A stretch of 64,000 bases of DNA from DATKNA01 sp963755755 (GTDB taxonomy: Bacteria; Actinomycetota; Actinomycetes; Actinomycetales; Kineosporiaceae), in NCBI GenBank assembly GCA_963755755.1, contig CAVWLJ010000008.1, positions 62,001-126,000 of the forward strand, written 5' to 3'. The notes beneath the pieces were generated by a model. It was given only the letters and a program-made list of their open reading frames with translations, searched no databases and was not told where the DNA came from. Shown piece after piece: positions 57,140-64,000 of this stretch (positions are counted from its first letter, which is position 1; every line of letters begins with the position of its first letter). Position numbers and translations under genes: made by a program.

Positions 57140-57483
57140 GAAAGGAACGCTACAAGCCACCCCGACAAACTCGGGCCCTCCGAGGGGGCCCAAGCGGCGA
57201 GCAAGAATGACGGAACTCACACAAAATCTTGGCGAATTGCTGTCACACCCGGGCTACTCAAGCAATGTGGCAGAAGTGACGAGAGTGGCCGCCGCGAGAA
57301 CAATCCACCGACCCGATCAGCGACGCGCAGAGCAAGCGATTCCCACCTACCCCGCCCGCGACGCCCGTCACCTCGACGTCGTCGCGAGAGCAAGGGATGG
57401 CCTCATCGGCAGGCGCCGCCCGCAACGAGGACGCGACGAGGCGCTCCCCGGCAGCACCGGCCGCCGGGGACGCCTCGGAGTGA
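57140..57483. other. Long gene-free region between HNH gene and WbpB-type gene
   Basis: About 344 bases, less GC-rich than the surroundings on its left side (57150-57320, e.g. ACTCACACAAAATCTTGG). I find no frame with coding character and no RNA gene. An imperfect hairpin around 57172-57191 could be a terminator. It may be the left-over flank of whatever brought the HNH gene into the locus, or its promoter. Confidence 0.6.
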
Positions 57484-58523
57484 TCAGGCGTTCGCCCTCG
57501 TTCCGGACGCAGCCTCCGACAGGGCGACCTCGGGCAGCTTGACGTCGACGGTCCGGCCGCTCGACGCCGACTCGATGACGGCTTCCGCGACGGCGACCGT
57601 CGCCAGGCCCTGGGCCATGGTGACGATGTCGCTCTCCTTGCCGAGAACGGCGTCCCGGAAGGCCTCGTGCTCGGTCCGCAGCGGCTCCGGCTTCGCGATC
57701 GCGTAGCGGATCATGTCGCCCTCGGAGACCCCACGGAACTCGGCCAGGCTCCCCCACTGCGTCGGGACCGTGCCGTTCGCGTGGAAGGTGAGGTCGGCGG
57801 TGAGGGTGTCCGCGACGAAGGCACCCTTCTCCCCCGTGACGATCGTGACGCGTTCCTTCATCGGCGAGAGCCAGTTGACCAGGTGGTTCGTCACCGTGCC
57901 GTCGTCCAGCGCTCCGACCACGGCGACGAGGTCCTCGAACTCACGCCCGCTCTTGAAGGCGGTCCGCGCGGCCGACCGACGGAACCGGGACCGGGTCACC
58001 CACGCCGTCAGGTCGATGTCGTGCGTCGCGAGGTCCTTGACGACGCCGACGTCGGCGATCCGCGCCGGGAACGGCCCCTGCCGCCGGGTGACGACCTGGT
58101 AGACGTGCCCAGCTCGCCCTGCTCCAGGCGGGAGCGCAGGTGCTGCAGAGCGGGGTTGTAGCGCTCGATGTGCCCGACCGCGCCGACCAGGCCGCGGGCG
58201 GCGAAGGTCTCGGCGAGCCGGCGCGCACCGTCGCCGTCCGGGGCGAGCGGCTTCTCGATGAGGGCGTGCACGCCGGCGTCGGCGAGGGCCAGGCCGATCT
58301 GCTCGTGATAGACGGTCGGGACGGCGACGACGACGTAGTCGAGCCCGACCGTGACCAGGTCCTCCACGGACCGGTGCAGTTCGAGGCCGCCGGCCAACTT
58401 GTGCGGGTCGCCCGCCGGGTCCGCGACCGCGACGAGCTCGACGCCGTCCAGCGACCGGAGCAGGCGGGCGTGGTGGCGCCCCATCATCCCCAGGCCGAGG
58501 AGGCCTGCGCGGAGGGCCGCCAT
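57484..58523 (-). CDS. Gfo/Idh/MocA family oxidoreductase, WbpB/WlbA type (frame broken near 58108)
   Basis: About 346 residues. N-terminal NAD fold: LRAGLLGLGMMGRHHARLL, then VAVADPAGDP and the signature HALIEKPLAP, with Lys in EKP contacting substrate. C-terminal half: HIERYNPALQHLRSRLEQGE, HDIDLTAWVTRSRF (His catalytic), and LVNWLSPMKERVTIVTGEKG. It is expected to oxidise C3 of UDP-GlcNAcA, the second step towards a 2,3-diacetamido uronate. The frame changes at about 58108 in a GGG run. The ATG overlaps the stop of the aminotransferase gene by one base. The gene stands upstream of the HNH gene in transcription order. Confidence 0.87.
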
Positions 58524-59629
58524 CAGGCACCTGCCCCGGCGAGCGCGTTGACGGCCTCGACGATCCGCTCGAGGTCCTCCTGCGTCAGCGAGGGGTGCAC
58601 CGGCAGCGAGAGGACCTCGCGCGCCGCGCGCTCGGTCTCCGGCAGGTCCAGCGTCAGGCCGAAGGACGGGAGCCGGTGGTTCGGGATCGGGTAGTAGACG
58701 CCGCTGCCGACGCCGTACTCCGTCTGCAGGGCCGTGGCGAAGCCGTCGCGGTCCTCCGGGACCCGGATCGTGTACTGGTGGTAGACGTGCGTCGCGCCGT
58801 CGGCCACCGGCGGGACGACGACGCCGCGCAGGTTCGCGTCGAGGAACGCGGCGTTCTCCTGGCGCTGCTTCGTCCAGCGCGGCCAGCTTGGTGAGCTGCA
58901 CCCGCCCGATCGCGGCGTGGACGTCGGTCATCCGGCAGTTGAACCCGACGACCTCGTTCTCGTAGCGGCGCTCCATGCCCTGGTTGCGGAGCAGCCGCAT
59001 CATCCGCGCGACCTCGTCGGTGGCGCAGCTGACCATGCCGCCCTCGCCCGAGGTCATGTTCTTCGTCGGGTAGAGGCTGAACATCGCGAACGTGCCGAAC
59101 GTGCCGACCGGGCGGCCCTGCCAGGTGGCGGCGTGCGCCTGCGCGGCGTCCTCGAAGATCTGGATGCCGCGGACGCTCCGCGATCTCGCCGAGCCGGGTC
59201 ATGTCCGCGGGCTGGCCGTAGAGGTGCACCGGCATGACGCCGACGGTCCGGTCGGTGATCGCGGCCTCGACGGCGTCCGGAGCGAGGTTGAAGGTCTCCG
59301 GGTCGATGTCCGCGAAGACCGGCGTCGCGCCGGTGAGCGCGACCGAGTTGGCGGTCGCCGCGAACGTGAACGACGGGACGACGACCTCCTGCCCGGGGCC
59401 GACGCCCGCGGCGAGCAGGCCGAGGTGCTGGCCGGAGGTCCCGGAGTTGACGGCGACGCAGGTGCGGCCGTCGACGAGCTGCGTCGGCGAACTCACGCTC
59501 GAACGCCGCGACCTCCGGCCCCTGCGCGATCATGCCACTGCGCAGGACGCGGTCGACCGCCGCACGCTCCTCGTCGCCGATGAGCACCTTGGCGGCCGGG
59601 ACGGCCGGTCGGGTGGTCGTGTCCGTCAT
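58523..59629 (-). CDS. DegT/DnrJ/EryC1 aminotransferase, WbpE/WlbC type (three frame breaks)
   Basis: About 369 residues. PLP-dependent sugar aminotransferase. Hallmarks: GDEERAAVDRVLRSGMIAQGPEVAAFE at the start, NSGTSGQHLGLLAAGVGPGQ, FTFAATANSVALTGATPVFADID, the PLP lysine in FSLYPTKNMTSGEGGM, and NCRMTDVHAAIGRVQL. It is expected to transfer an amino group to the 3-keto intermediate, step 3 of the pathway. Frames change near 59490, 59175 and 58870, between otherwise normal segments. Start and end overlap the neighbours (ATGA and TGATG), showing translational coupling. Confidence 0.88.
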
Positions 59630-60248
59630 GCTGGCGCCTCCGTGAGCGTCTCGATCAGCTGTCCGTCGTCGTTCTTCGTGGTGGTCTCGACGTAGCGCTC
59701 GCCCGTCTCCGGGCAGCGCCACCTGCCGTCGCCGTCGGGCTCCAGCGGAACCCCGGCCTTGCCGACCCAGCGCAGCCGCCGGGCGGGCACGCCGGCGACG
59801 AGGGCGAAGTCGGGCACGTCCTTGACGACGACCGAGCCGGCGGCCACGAGCGCCCACCGTCCGATCGTCACGGGGGCGACGCAGACCGATCGGGCTCCGA
59901 TCGATCCGCCCTGGCGGACCGTCACCCCGACGGCCTCCCAGTCGTCGCCGCGCTTGAGCGAGCCGTCGGGCGACCGGCGCGCGGGTAGTGGTCGTTGGTG
60001 AACACGACGGCCGGGCCGACGAAGACGCCGTCCTCGAGCACCGCCGGCTCGTACACGAGCGCGTAGTTCTGCAGCTTGCAGTTGTCGCCCAGCCGCACGC
60101 CCGGGCCGACGTAGGCGCCGCGGCCCACGATGCAGTTCCGGCCGAGCACGGCGTCCTCGCGCACCTGCGCCAGGTGCCACACGCTGCTGCCGTCGCCGAT
60201 CTCGGCGCGCTCGTCGACGTCCGCGCTCGGGACGATCCGGACTGTCAC
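59626..60248 (-). CDS. Left-handed beta-helix N-acetyltransferase, WbpD/WlbB type (frame broken near 59980)
   Basis: About 207 residues of the hexapeptide-repeat family. Series of repeats starting VPSADVDERAEIGDGSSVWHLAQVREDA, then IVGRGAYVGPGVRLGDNCKLQNYALVYEPA and VVFTNDHYPRA, which match WlbB/WbpD, and later SVCVAPVTIGRWALVAAGSVVVKDV. The C-terminus, with RWRCPETGERYVET, is common in this family. The reaction is acetylation of the 3-amino group to give UDP-2,3-diacetamido-2,3-dideoxy-glucuronate. The frame changes near 59980. A GTG start (60248) overlaps the stop of the glycosyltransferase gene (GTGA), and GGAGG precedes it. Confidence 0.87.
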
Positions 60249-61410
60249 GGGACCTCCACCTCGGTTCTCGGGCTCACCATGCCCGCCAGAGCACCCAGCC
60301 GCTGGGCGAGGACGTCGTAGCCGGACGTCCCGGCGAAGGCCGACCCGGCCCACGTCACCGCCGCCGCGCGGAGCGGCAGCAGGCTCGCGGGCTGGTCGGC
60401 CCAGCCCCGCAGCGTAGCCGACAGCACCTCGGCGTCCGGCACGACGACGCCCGCGCCACTGCCGGTGACGATCTCCGCGGCGCGCGGCAGCGGCGTGGTC
60501 ACCACGGCCAGACCGGCTGCCAGGTACTCGTAGAGCTTGCTCGGGACGGAGTCCCGGAACGCCGGCGTGTCGTCGAGCAACGAGAAGCCGACCCACGCCC
60601 CGTGGACCAGCTCCCAGGCCTGCCGCGGCGGCTTGCGCCCGTGGAACCGGACCCGGCCGGCGGCGGGCGACGTCGCCTGCCACGCGTCCAGCCAGGCCTG
60701 GTCGCCGGCCGCGACCGGGCCGATGACGTCCAGCTCCCAGCCGGGGGCGCTCTCGACGGCGGCGAGCATGAGCGGCAGGCCACGCGACCGGCGGACGTCC
60801 CCGATGTACACGGCGCGTGGGGTGGGCCCGGGCGCGGTCGGCTCGGGCAGGTACCCCCGCTCGGCGCGTTCCGGACGACGAGGCGCGCCGGGGCTTCGCG
60901 GGGCGGCACGTGGTCGTCGGCGACGACGACGAGGTCGGCACGCTGCGCCGCGGCGAGCACGCCGCGTACGCCGGCCCGGGCCATCCGACCGACCACGCCA
61001 CGGGCCCAGGCGCGATCCCGCGAGAGGGCGACGTAGTCCTCGTGGATGTCGACGACGAGCCGGCGCCGTCGGAGCCGGGCCGCGACCAGCGCGGCGGGTA
61101 CGACGTCCGGGTCCAGCGTGAGGATCACCCTCCCGCGCGCCCGCCAGGGCTGGACCACCGCGAGAACCAACCGGGCCGGGACGCCGCGGGGTCGCGGGCG
61201 GGTGAGGACGGTGGCGCCGGCCGGGCCGTCACAGGCCGAGCCGAGTCCGAGCACCTCCACGTCGAGGCCTGCCGCGACGGCGGCTGCGACCTCACGGTGC
61301 AGGCGTGCGTCGGCGACGTCGTGACCGCTCGTGACGATCGACACGTCCGGCCGTCCGCCGAGGCGCCCGGCCGTTCGCGATGTCCGGCGGTCCGGACCGG
61401 TCCGCAGCAC
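60245..61410 (-). CDS. Glycosyltransferase family 4-like protein (frame broken near 60855)
   Basis: About 388 residues with a GT-B layout. N-terminal half: VSIVTSGHDVADARLHREVAAAVAAG, VVDIHEDYVALSRDRAWARG and LVVVADDHVP; C-terminal half: YIGDVRRSRGLPLMLAAVES, LLDDTPAFRDSVPSKLYEYLAAGLAVVTT, the EX7E-like region with the donor-binding glutamates altered to K-L-Y-E. The two halves differ by one base near 60855. GTG start at 61410, 4 bases from the stop of the ABC ATPase gene. It is likely to add one sugar of the exported polymer. Confidence 0.85.
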
Positions 61411-61413
61411 CGG

Positions 61414-62253
61414 CTACAGGTCCTCCATCGAGACGTTGTCCCGCTTGACCTTGAGCGAGTCGGTGTAGGCGTTGACGATCTCCTGCGGCTCGCCGCGGGC
61501 CACGAGCTGGCCCTTCTGCAGCCAGATGGCGTCGTTGCAGAGTTCGACGACGGAACCGAGCGCGTGGCTGACCAGGAAGATGGTGCGCGCCTGGGCCATG
61601 AGCTCCTGCATCTTCGCGAAGGCCCGGTGCTTGAAGCGGGCGTCCCCCGCGGAGAGGGCTTCGTCGACGAGCAGGATGTCCGGTTCCATGTGCACGGCGA
61701 CGGCGAACGCGAGACGGCCGAACATGCCCGACGAGTACGTCCGCATGGGCATCTCCATGAAGCCGTCCTCGAGATCGGCGAACGCCGCGATCTCGTCGTA
61801 GCGCTCCCGCACCTGGGCCCGGGTGAGCCCGGCGGCGAGGCCACCGAGCATGACGTTCTCGCGTCCGGTCAGGTTCGTGTTGAAGCCGACGCCGAGCGCG
61901 AGCAGTGTGCTGACCCTGCCGTTGACCTCGATCTCACCCCTGGTGGGCGGCAGGATGCCCGCGAGCGCGCGCATGAGCGTCGACTTGCCCGCTCCGTTGG
62001 CGCCGACGATGCCCATCACGGTGCCGTGGGTGACGTCGAAGCTCACGCCACGGAGCGCCTGCACCTCGCGGATGTTGGGCTCGCCGCCCCCGCCCATGCG
62101 CATCACGCGCTGCCGGAGCGTCTGGGCCCGGCGGTCGAGCGCCGTCCGGTAGGTGATGGAGACGTCCCGCACCGAGACCGTGACCTGGGTGCGCTCGCGC
62201 TCGGCGCGAGCCCGGTCGGACGCGAACTGGCGCGCCGTCGAGTGCTCGGACAC
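61414..62253 (-). CDS. Polysaccharide ABC transporter ATP-binding protein, Wzt/TagH type
   Basis: About 279 residues. Walker A is GIVGANGAGKST, the signature is MRTYSSGMFGRLAFAV (SSGM in place of LSGGQ, as in Wzt and TagH), Walker B is ILLVDEALSAGD and the H-loop LVSHALGSV. The sequence REVQALRGVSFDV before Walker A is also typical for exporters of polysaccharide or teichoic acid. The start is uncertain: GTG at 62253 is chosen, TTG at 62292 would make a longer N-terminus through the 15-base repeats. No long Wzt-type substrate-recognition domain follows. It is paired with the permease upstream. Confidence 0.92.
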   Translation of the reverse strand: MSEHSTARQFASDRARAERERTQVTVSVRDVSITYRTALDRRAQTLRQRVMRMGGGGEPNIREVQALRGVSFDVTHGTVMGIVGANGAGKSTLMRALAGILPPTRGEIEVNGRVSTLLALGVGFNTNLTGRENVMLGGLAAGLTRAQVRERYDEIAAFADLEDGFMEMPMRTYSSGMFGRLAFAVAVHMEPDILLVDEALSAGDARFKHRAFAKMQELMAQARTIFLVSHALGSVVELCNDAIWLQKGQLVARGEPQEIVNAYTDSLKVKRDNVSMEDL

Positions 62254-62286
62254 GGGGTGCTCGGAGACGGGGTGCTCAGATACGGA
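62242..62286. repeat. 15-base tandem repeat, three units, at the permease/ATPase junction
   Basis: Units of GTGCTCGGACACGGG type start at 62242, 62257 and 62272. The permease stop lies in the last unit; the GTG proposed as ATPase start is in the first. In the longer ATPase frame they would encode SEHPV units. They may be a product of slippage. Confidence 0.85.
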
Positions 62287-63137
62287 CGGCAAAGTCGCGC
62301 TCCCTCGACACGTAGACGACGAAGCCCACCACGAACAGGGTGACGGAGTACAGGATGGCTCGCAGCCAGATGGCCGGCGCCCCCACCTCACCCCGCACGA
62401 TCGCGTCGCTCCACAGCTCGAAGATCGGGGCCAGCGGGTTGAAGGTCGCCATGCGCGCCTTCACGCCGCTCGTGGCGTCGGCGAACCACAGGATCGGCGT
62501 GAGGTAGAGGCCGAGCCGAGCAGGTACGGCAGCAGGTTCTTGAAGTCGGTGTTGTAGACCTGCAGCGTCGCGCAGATGAAGCCCAGGCCCGCCGTGAACA
62601 GCACGAGCAGCGCGAAGACCGGCACGGTGAGCAGCAGCGTCCAGCTGATGTTCGCGCGGTTGTTGAACAGGATCACCACGGCGAGCACCGGCAGCGTGGG
62701 CAGGAACCGGAAGAACGAGATGACGATCTGCGTGCCCGGGAGCAGCAGCCGCGGGAAGGCGGTGTTGAGGATGAGCTTGCCGCCTCGGCCACCGATCCGG
62801 CCGACTGCGAGACGCCGCCCGAGAAGAACCCGTAGGCGAAGATGCCGGCCAGCAGGTGGGTGATGAAGTTGCGGCGGCCGGCCCTTGCCGCTGCTGAGGA
62901 TGTCGACGAGGAAGAAGTACACCGCCGCGTTGAGCAGCGGGTTGAGCACCAACCGAGCTGCCCGAAGAACGTCGAGGAGTTCTGGGCCTTCAGCCTCGGC
63001 CCGGGCCAGCTCGCGACGAACGCCCGTCGCCGCCACAGCTCGCGCAGGTAGGTGCCCAACGGCGGCAGTCCGGCGCGATGCGGTCGGTAGACGTGGTGCT
63101 CGCCGAGGTACTCGTCCTCGGCTCGAAGCACTGCCAC
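62276..63137 (-). CDS. Polysaccharide ABC transporter permease, Wzm/TagG type (four frame breaks)
   Basis: About 287 residues of the ABC-2 family. Order: a cytoplasmic N-terminal helix (PPLGTYLRELWRRRAFVASW), LNPLLNAAVYFFLVDILSSG, FITHLLAGIFAYGFFSGG, LILNTAFPRLLLPGTQIVI, VILFNNRANISWTLLLTV and the final NPLAPIFELWSDAIVRGE, which is conserved in TagG/Wzm. Frames change near 62955, 62875, 62790 and 62510, but no residue of the familiar pattern is missing. GTG start at 63137 with GAGGAG before it. Together with the ATPase it should export an undecaprenyl-linked glycan. Confidence 0.86.
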
Positions 63138-63166
63138 GCGCAACTCCTCGACTCTCGACGGGAACT

Positions 63167-63821
63167 TCAGGACGCGCGCGCGGACGCGGCGTCGACGATC
63201 GGGGCCGGCTCGCCCGGGGCGCCGGGGTTCCGCGGTACGCGTGACCGGTCGAGCGTGAAGGAGACGTCGAGGTCTGGGTTCCTGCGGGCCAGGTGCCACC
63301 CCAGTGTAATGGCCCCGGCGTCCTGCATGATGACCTGATCGGCGTCCTCGAGGCGCACGGCGGGCAGGACCTGCCGGGAGGCGACCCGCCAGAGCACGTA
63401 CGGCCGCACCGGCCGGTACACGGCCTCGAACACCTTCAGCTGGAAGGCCTCCGCGCCCGCGCGCTGGGCGCCGAGCAGCCGGCGGGCGACCGGCGCGGCG
63501 GGGGTGCGGGCGAGCACGGCGAGCACGCTCGCGGCCGTGCCCAGGACTGCTCGCGGAGTCTCCAGCGACGACGCCCTGCACGACCCGGCGCAGCGGATGC
63601 GCCTCCTCCCCCGCACGCAGTTCGTGGACCCGCACGCGCGGGTCGAGGGACGGCCACTCCTGCGCGGTGACGGTCACGAGGTGCACGTCGACACCGTGGT
63701 CGAGAGCGAAGGCGGCCTCCGCCTCCACCGCCCGGTGGCGTCGGGGCGTCAGCGCGAGACGACGACCTTCCTCAGGGGACGCCCGGGAGTAGCCGCGGAA
63801 CGATCGGCGGTGAGGAGTCAC
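63167..63821 (-). CDS. Glycosyltransferase N-terminal-like protein, function unclear (frame broken near 63560)
   Basis: About 218 residues. The beginning (RRLALTPRRHRAVEAEAAFALDHG then VDVHLVTVTAQEWPSLDPRVRVHELR) looks like the first strand-helix-strand of a GT-B enzyme. The second part has VYRPVRPYVLWRVASRQVLP and VIMQDAGAITLGWHLARRNPDL, again as in the N-terminal lobe of family 4 enzymes. There is no C-terminal donor-binding lobe, so either it is a separate subunit or a truncated gene. The frame changes near 63560. GTG start at 63821 overlaps the stop of the preceding gene. Cotranscribed with the exporter. Confidence 0.65.
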
Positions 63822-64000
63822 GAGACGGCCTCCTCGACGACGGGGTCGGGACGCCGGGAGCGGGTACCGAGGCGGGCTCGCGGCCGGTGTACGCGGTGAG
63901 GAGGATCTCCGCGACGGCGGCCGGACCGTACCGGGCGGTGACGGCGGCGCGAGCCGCTGCGGGGTCCAGCTCGTCGAGCCTGGCGGCGAGCCTGCGGTAT
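63818..64000 (-). CDS. Glycosyltransferase C-terminal fragment (runs off window; frame uncertain near 63845)
   Basis: The visible end contains YRRLAARLDELDPAAARAAV then RYGPAAVAEILLTAYTG, which is the closing helix pair of a GT4-type glycosyltransferase. A stop (TGA at 63820-63818) overlaps the next start if one base is corrected in the CGGGCGTCCCGACCCC area (about 63845). Only about 60 codons lie inside the window, so the identity is based on the tail alone. Confidence 0.6.
   Translation of the reverse strand: MPQARRQARRAGPRSGSRRRHRPVRSGRRRGDPPHRVHRPRARLGTRSRRPDPVVEEAVS

Overview
The window is one stretch of very GC-rich, densely coded DNA with strong third-position G/C bias. Its conserved blocks are typical of Actinomycetes: mtrA-mtrB-lpqB, ahcY, a Trm112-like gene, manB, DUF3499, a WhiB2-type regulator and the coenzyme F420 genes fbiA-fbiB. 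No rRNA, tRNA, CRISPR array, replication origin or prophage was seen. The finer lineage cannot be fixed by eye. The gene set (F420, WhiB2, SpoIID-like and cell-wall-binding repeat proteins, a 13E12-type HNH repeat gene) would suit a soil or Geodermatophilaceae/Frankiales-like actinobacterium, but that is only an inference.

Layout. (1) 1-12.5 kb: mtrA-mtrB-lpqB on the minus strand, divergent from a tightly overlapping plus-strand envelope operon (glycine/proline-rich membrane protein, DUF4129, DUF4350, MoxR ATPase, DUF58), followed by a secreted subtilase, a SpoIIM/DUF95 protein and an RDD protein. (2) 12.5-19.8 kb: ahcY, an EthA-like flavin monooxygenase, a LysE exporter, a DedA protein, a serine hydrolase and a CDF metal transporter. 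(3) 19.8-31 kb: sugar-phosphate isomerase (SIS), Trm112-like protein, two ABC ATPases with a large FtsX-type permease, manB, a zinc-ribbon protein, DUF3499, three tandem LppX/LprG-like lipoproteins and a small zincin-like protein. (4) 31-46.6 kb: DUF5719 protein, a giant family 2 glycosyltransferase, WhiB2, fbiA, fbiB, an AlkA-type glycosylase, DUF3105, an LPG-synthase-type membrane protein, a glycosyltransferase, a methyltransferase, a polytopic membrane protein and a TIGR03089 protein. (5) 46.6-51.3 kb: two translationally coupled secreted wall proteins, a PGRP/amidase-like protein and a SpoIID-like protein, both with cell-wall-binding repeats. (6) 51.5-64 kb: two FkbM-type methyltransferase genes convergent with a polysaccharide locus. 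That locus encodes a Wzm/Wzt-type ABC exporter, glycosyltransferases and the four enzymes expected to make UDP-2,3-diacetamido-2,3-dideoxy-glucuronate (WbpA/B/E/D type). A 13E12-type HNH gene sits inside the enzyme series.

Most of the window is therefore about building and remodelling the cell envelope: its regulator (MtrAB), lipoproteins, exporters, sugar nucleotides, glycosyltransferases and wall hydrolases.

A feature that runs through the whole window is the large number of apparent single-base frameshifts, more than 40, in otherwise well-conserved proteins. Many lie at or next to the palindrome GCCGGC; at five places the sequence reads GCCCGGC (or its complement) and removing one base restores the frame. 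This looks more like a systematic sequencing or assembly artefact, perhaps at a modified motif, than mass gene decay. Genes affected are reported over their full inferred extent, and the break positions are given.
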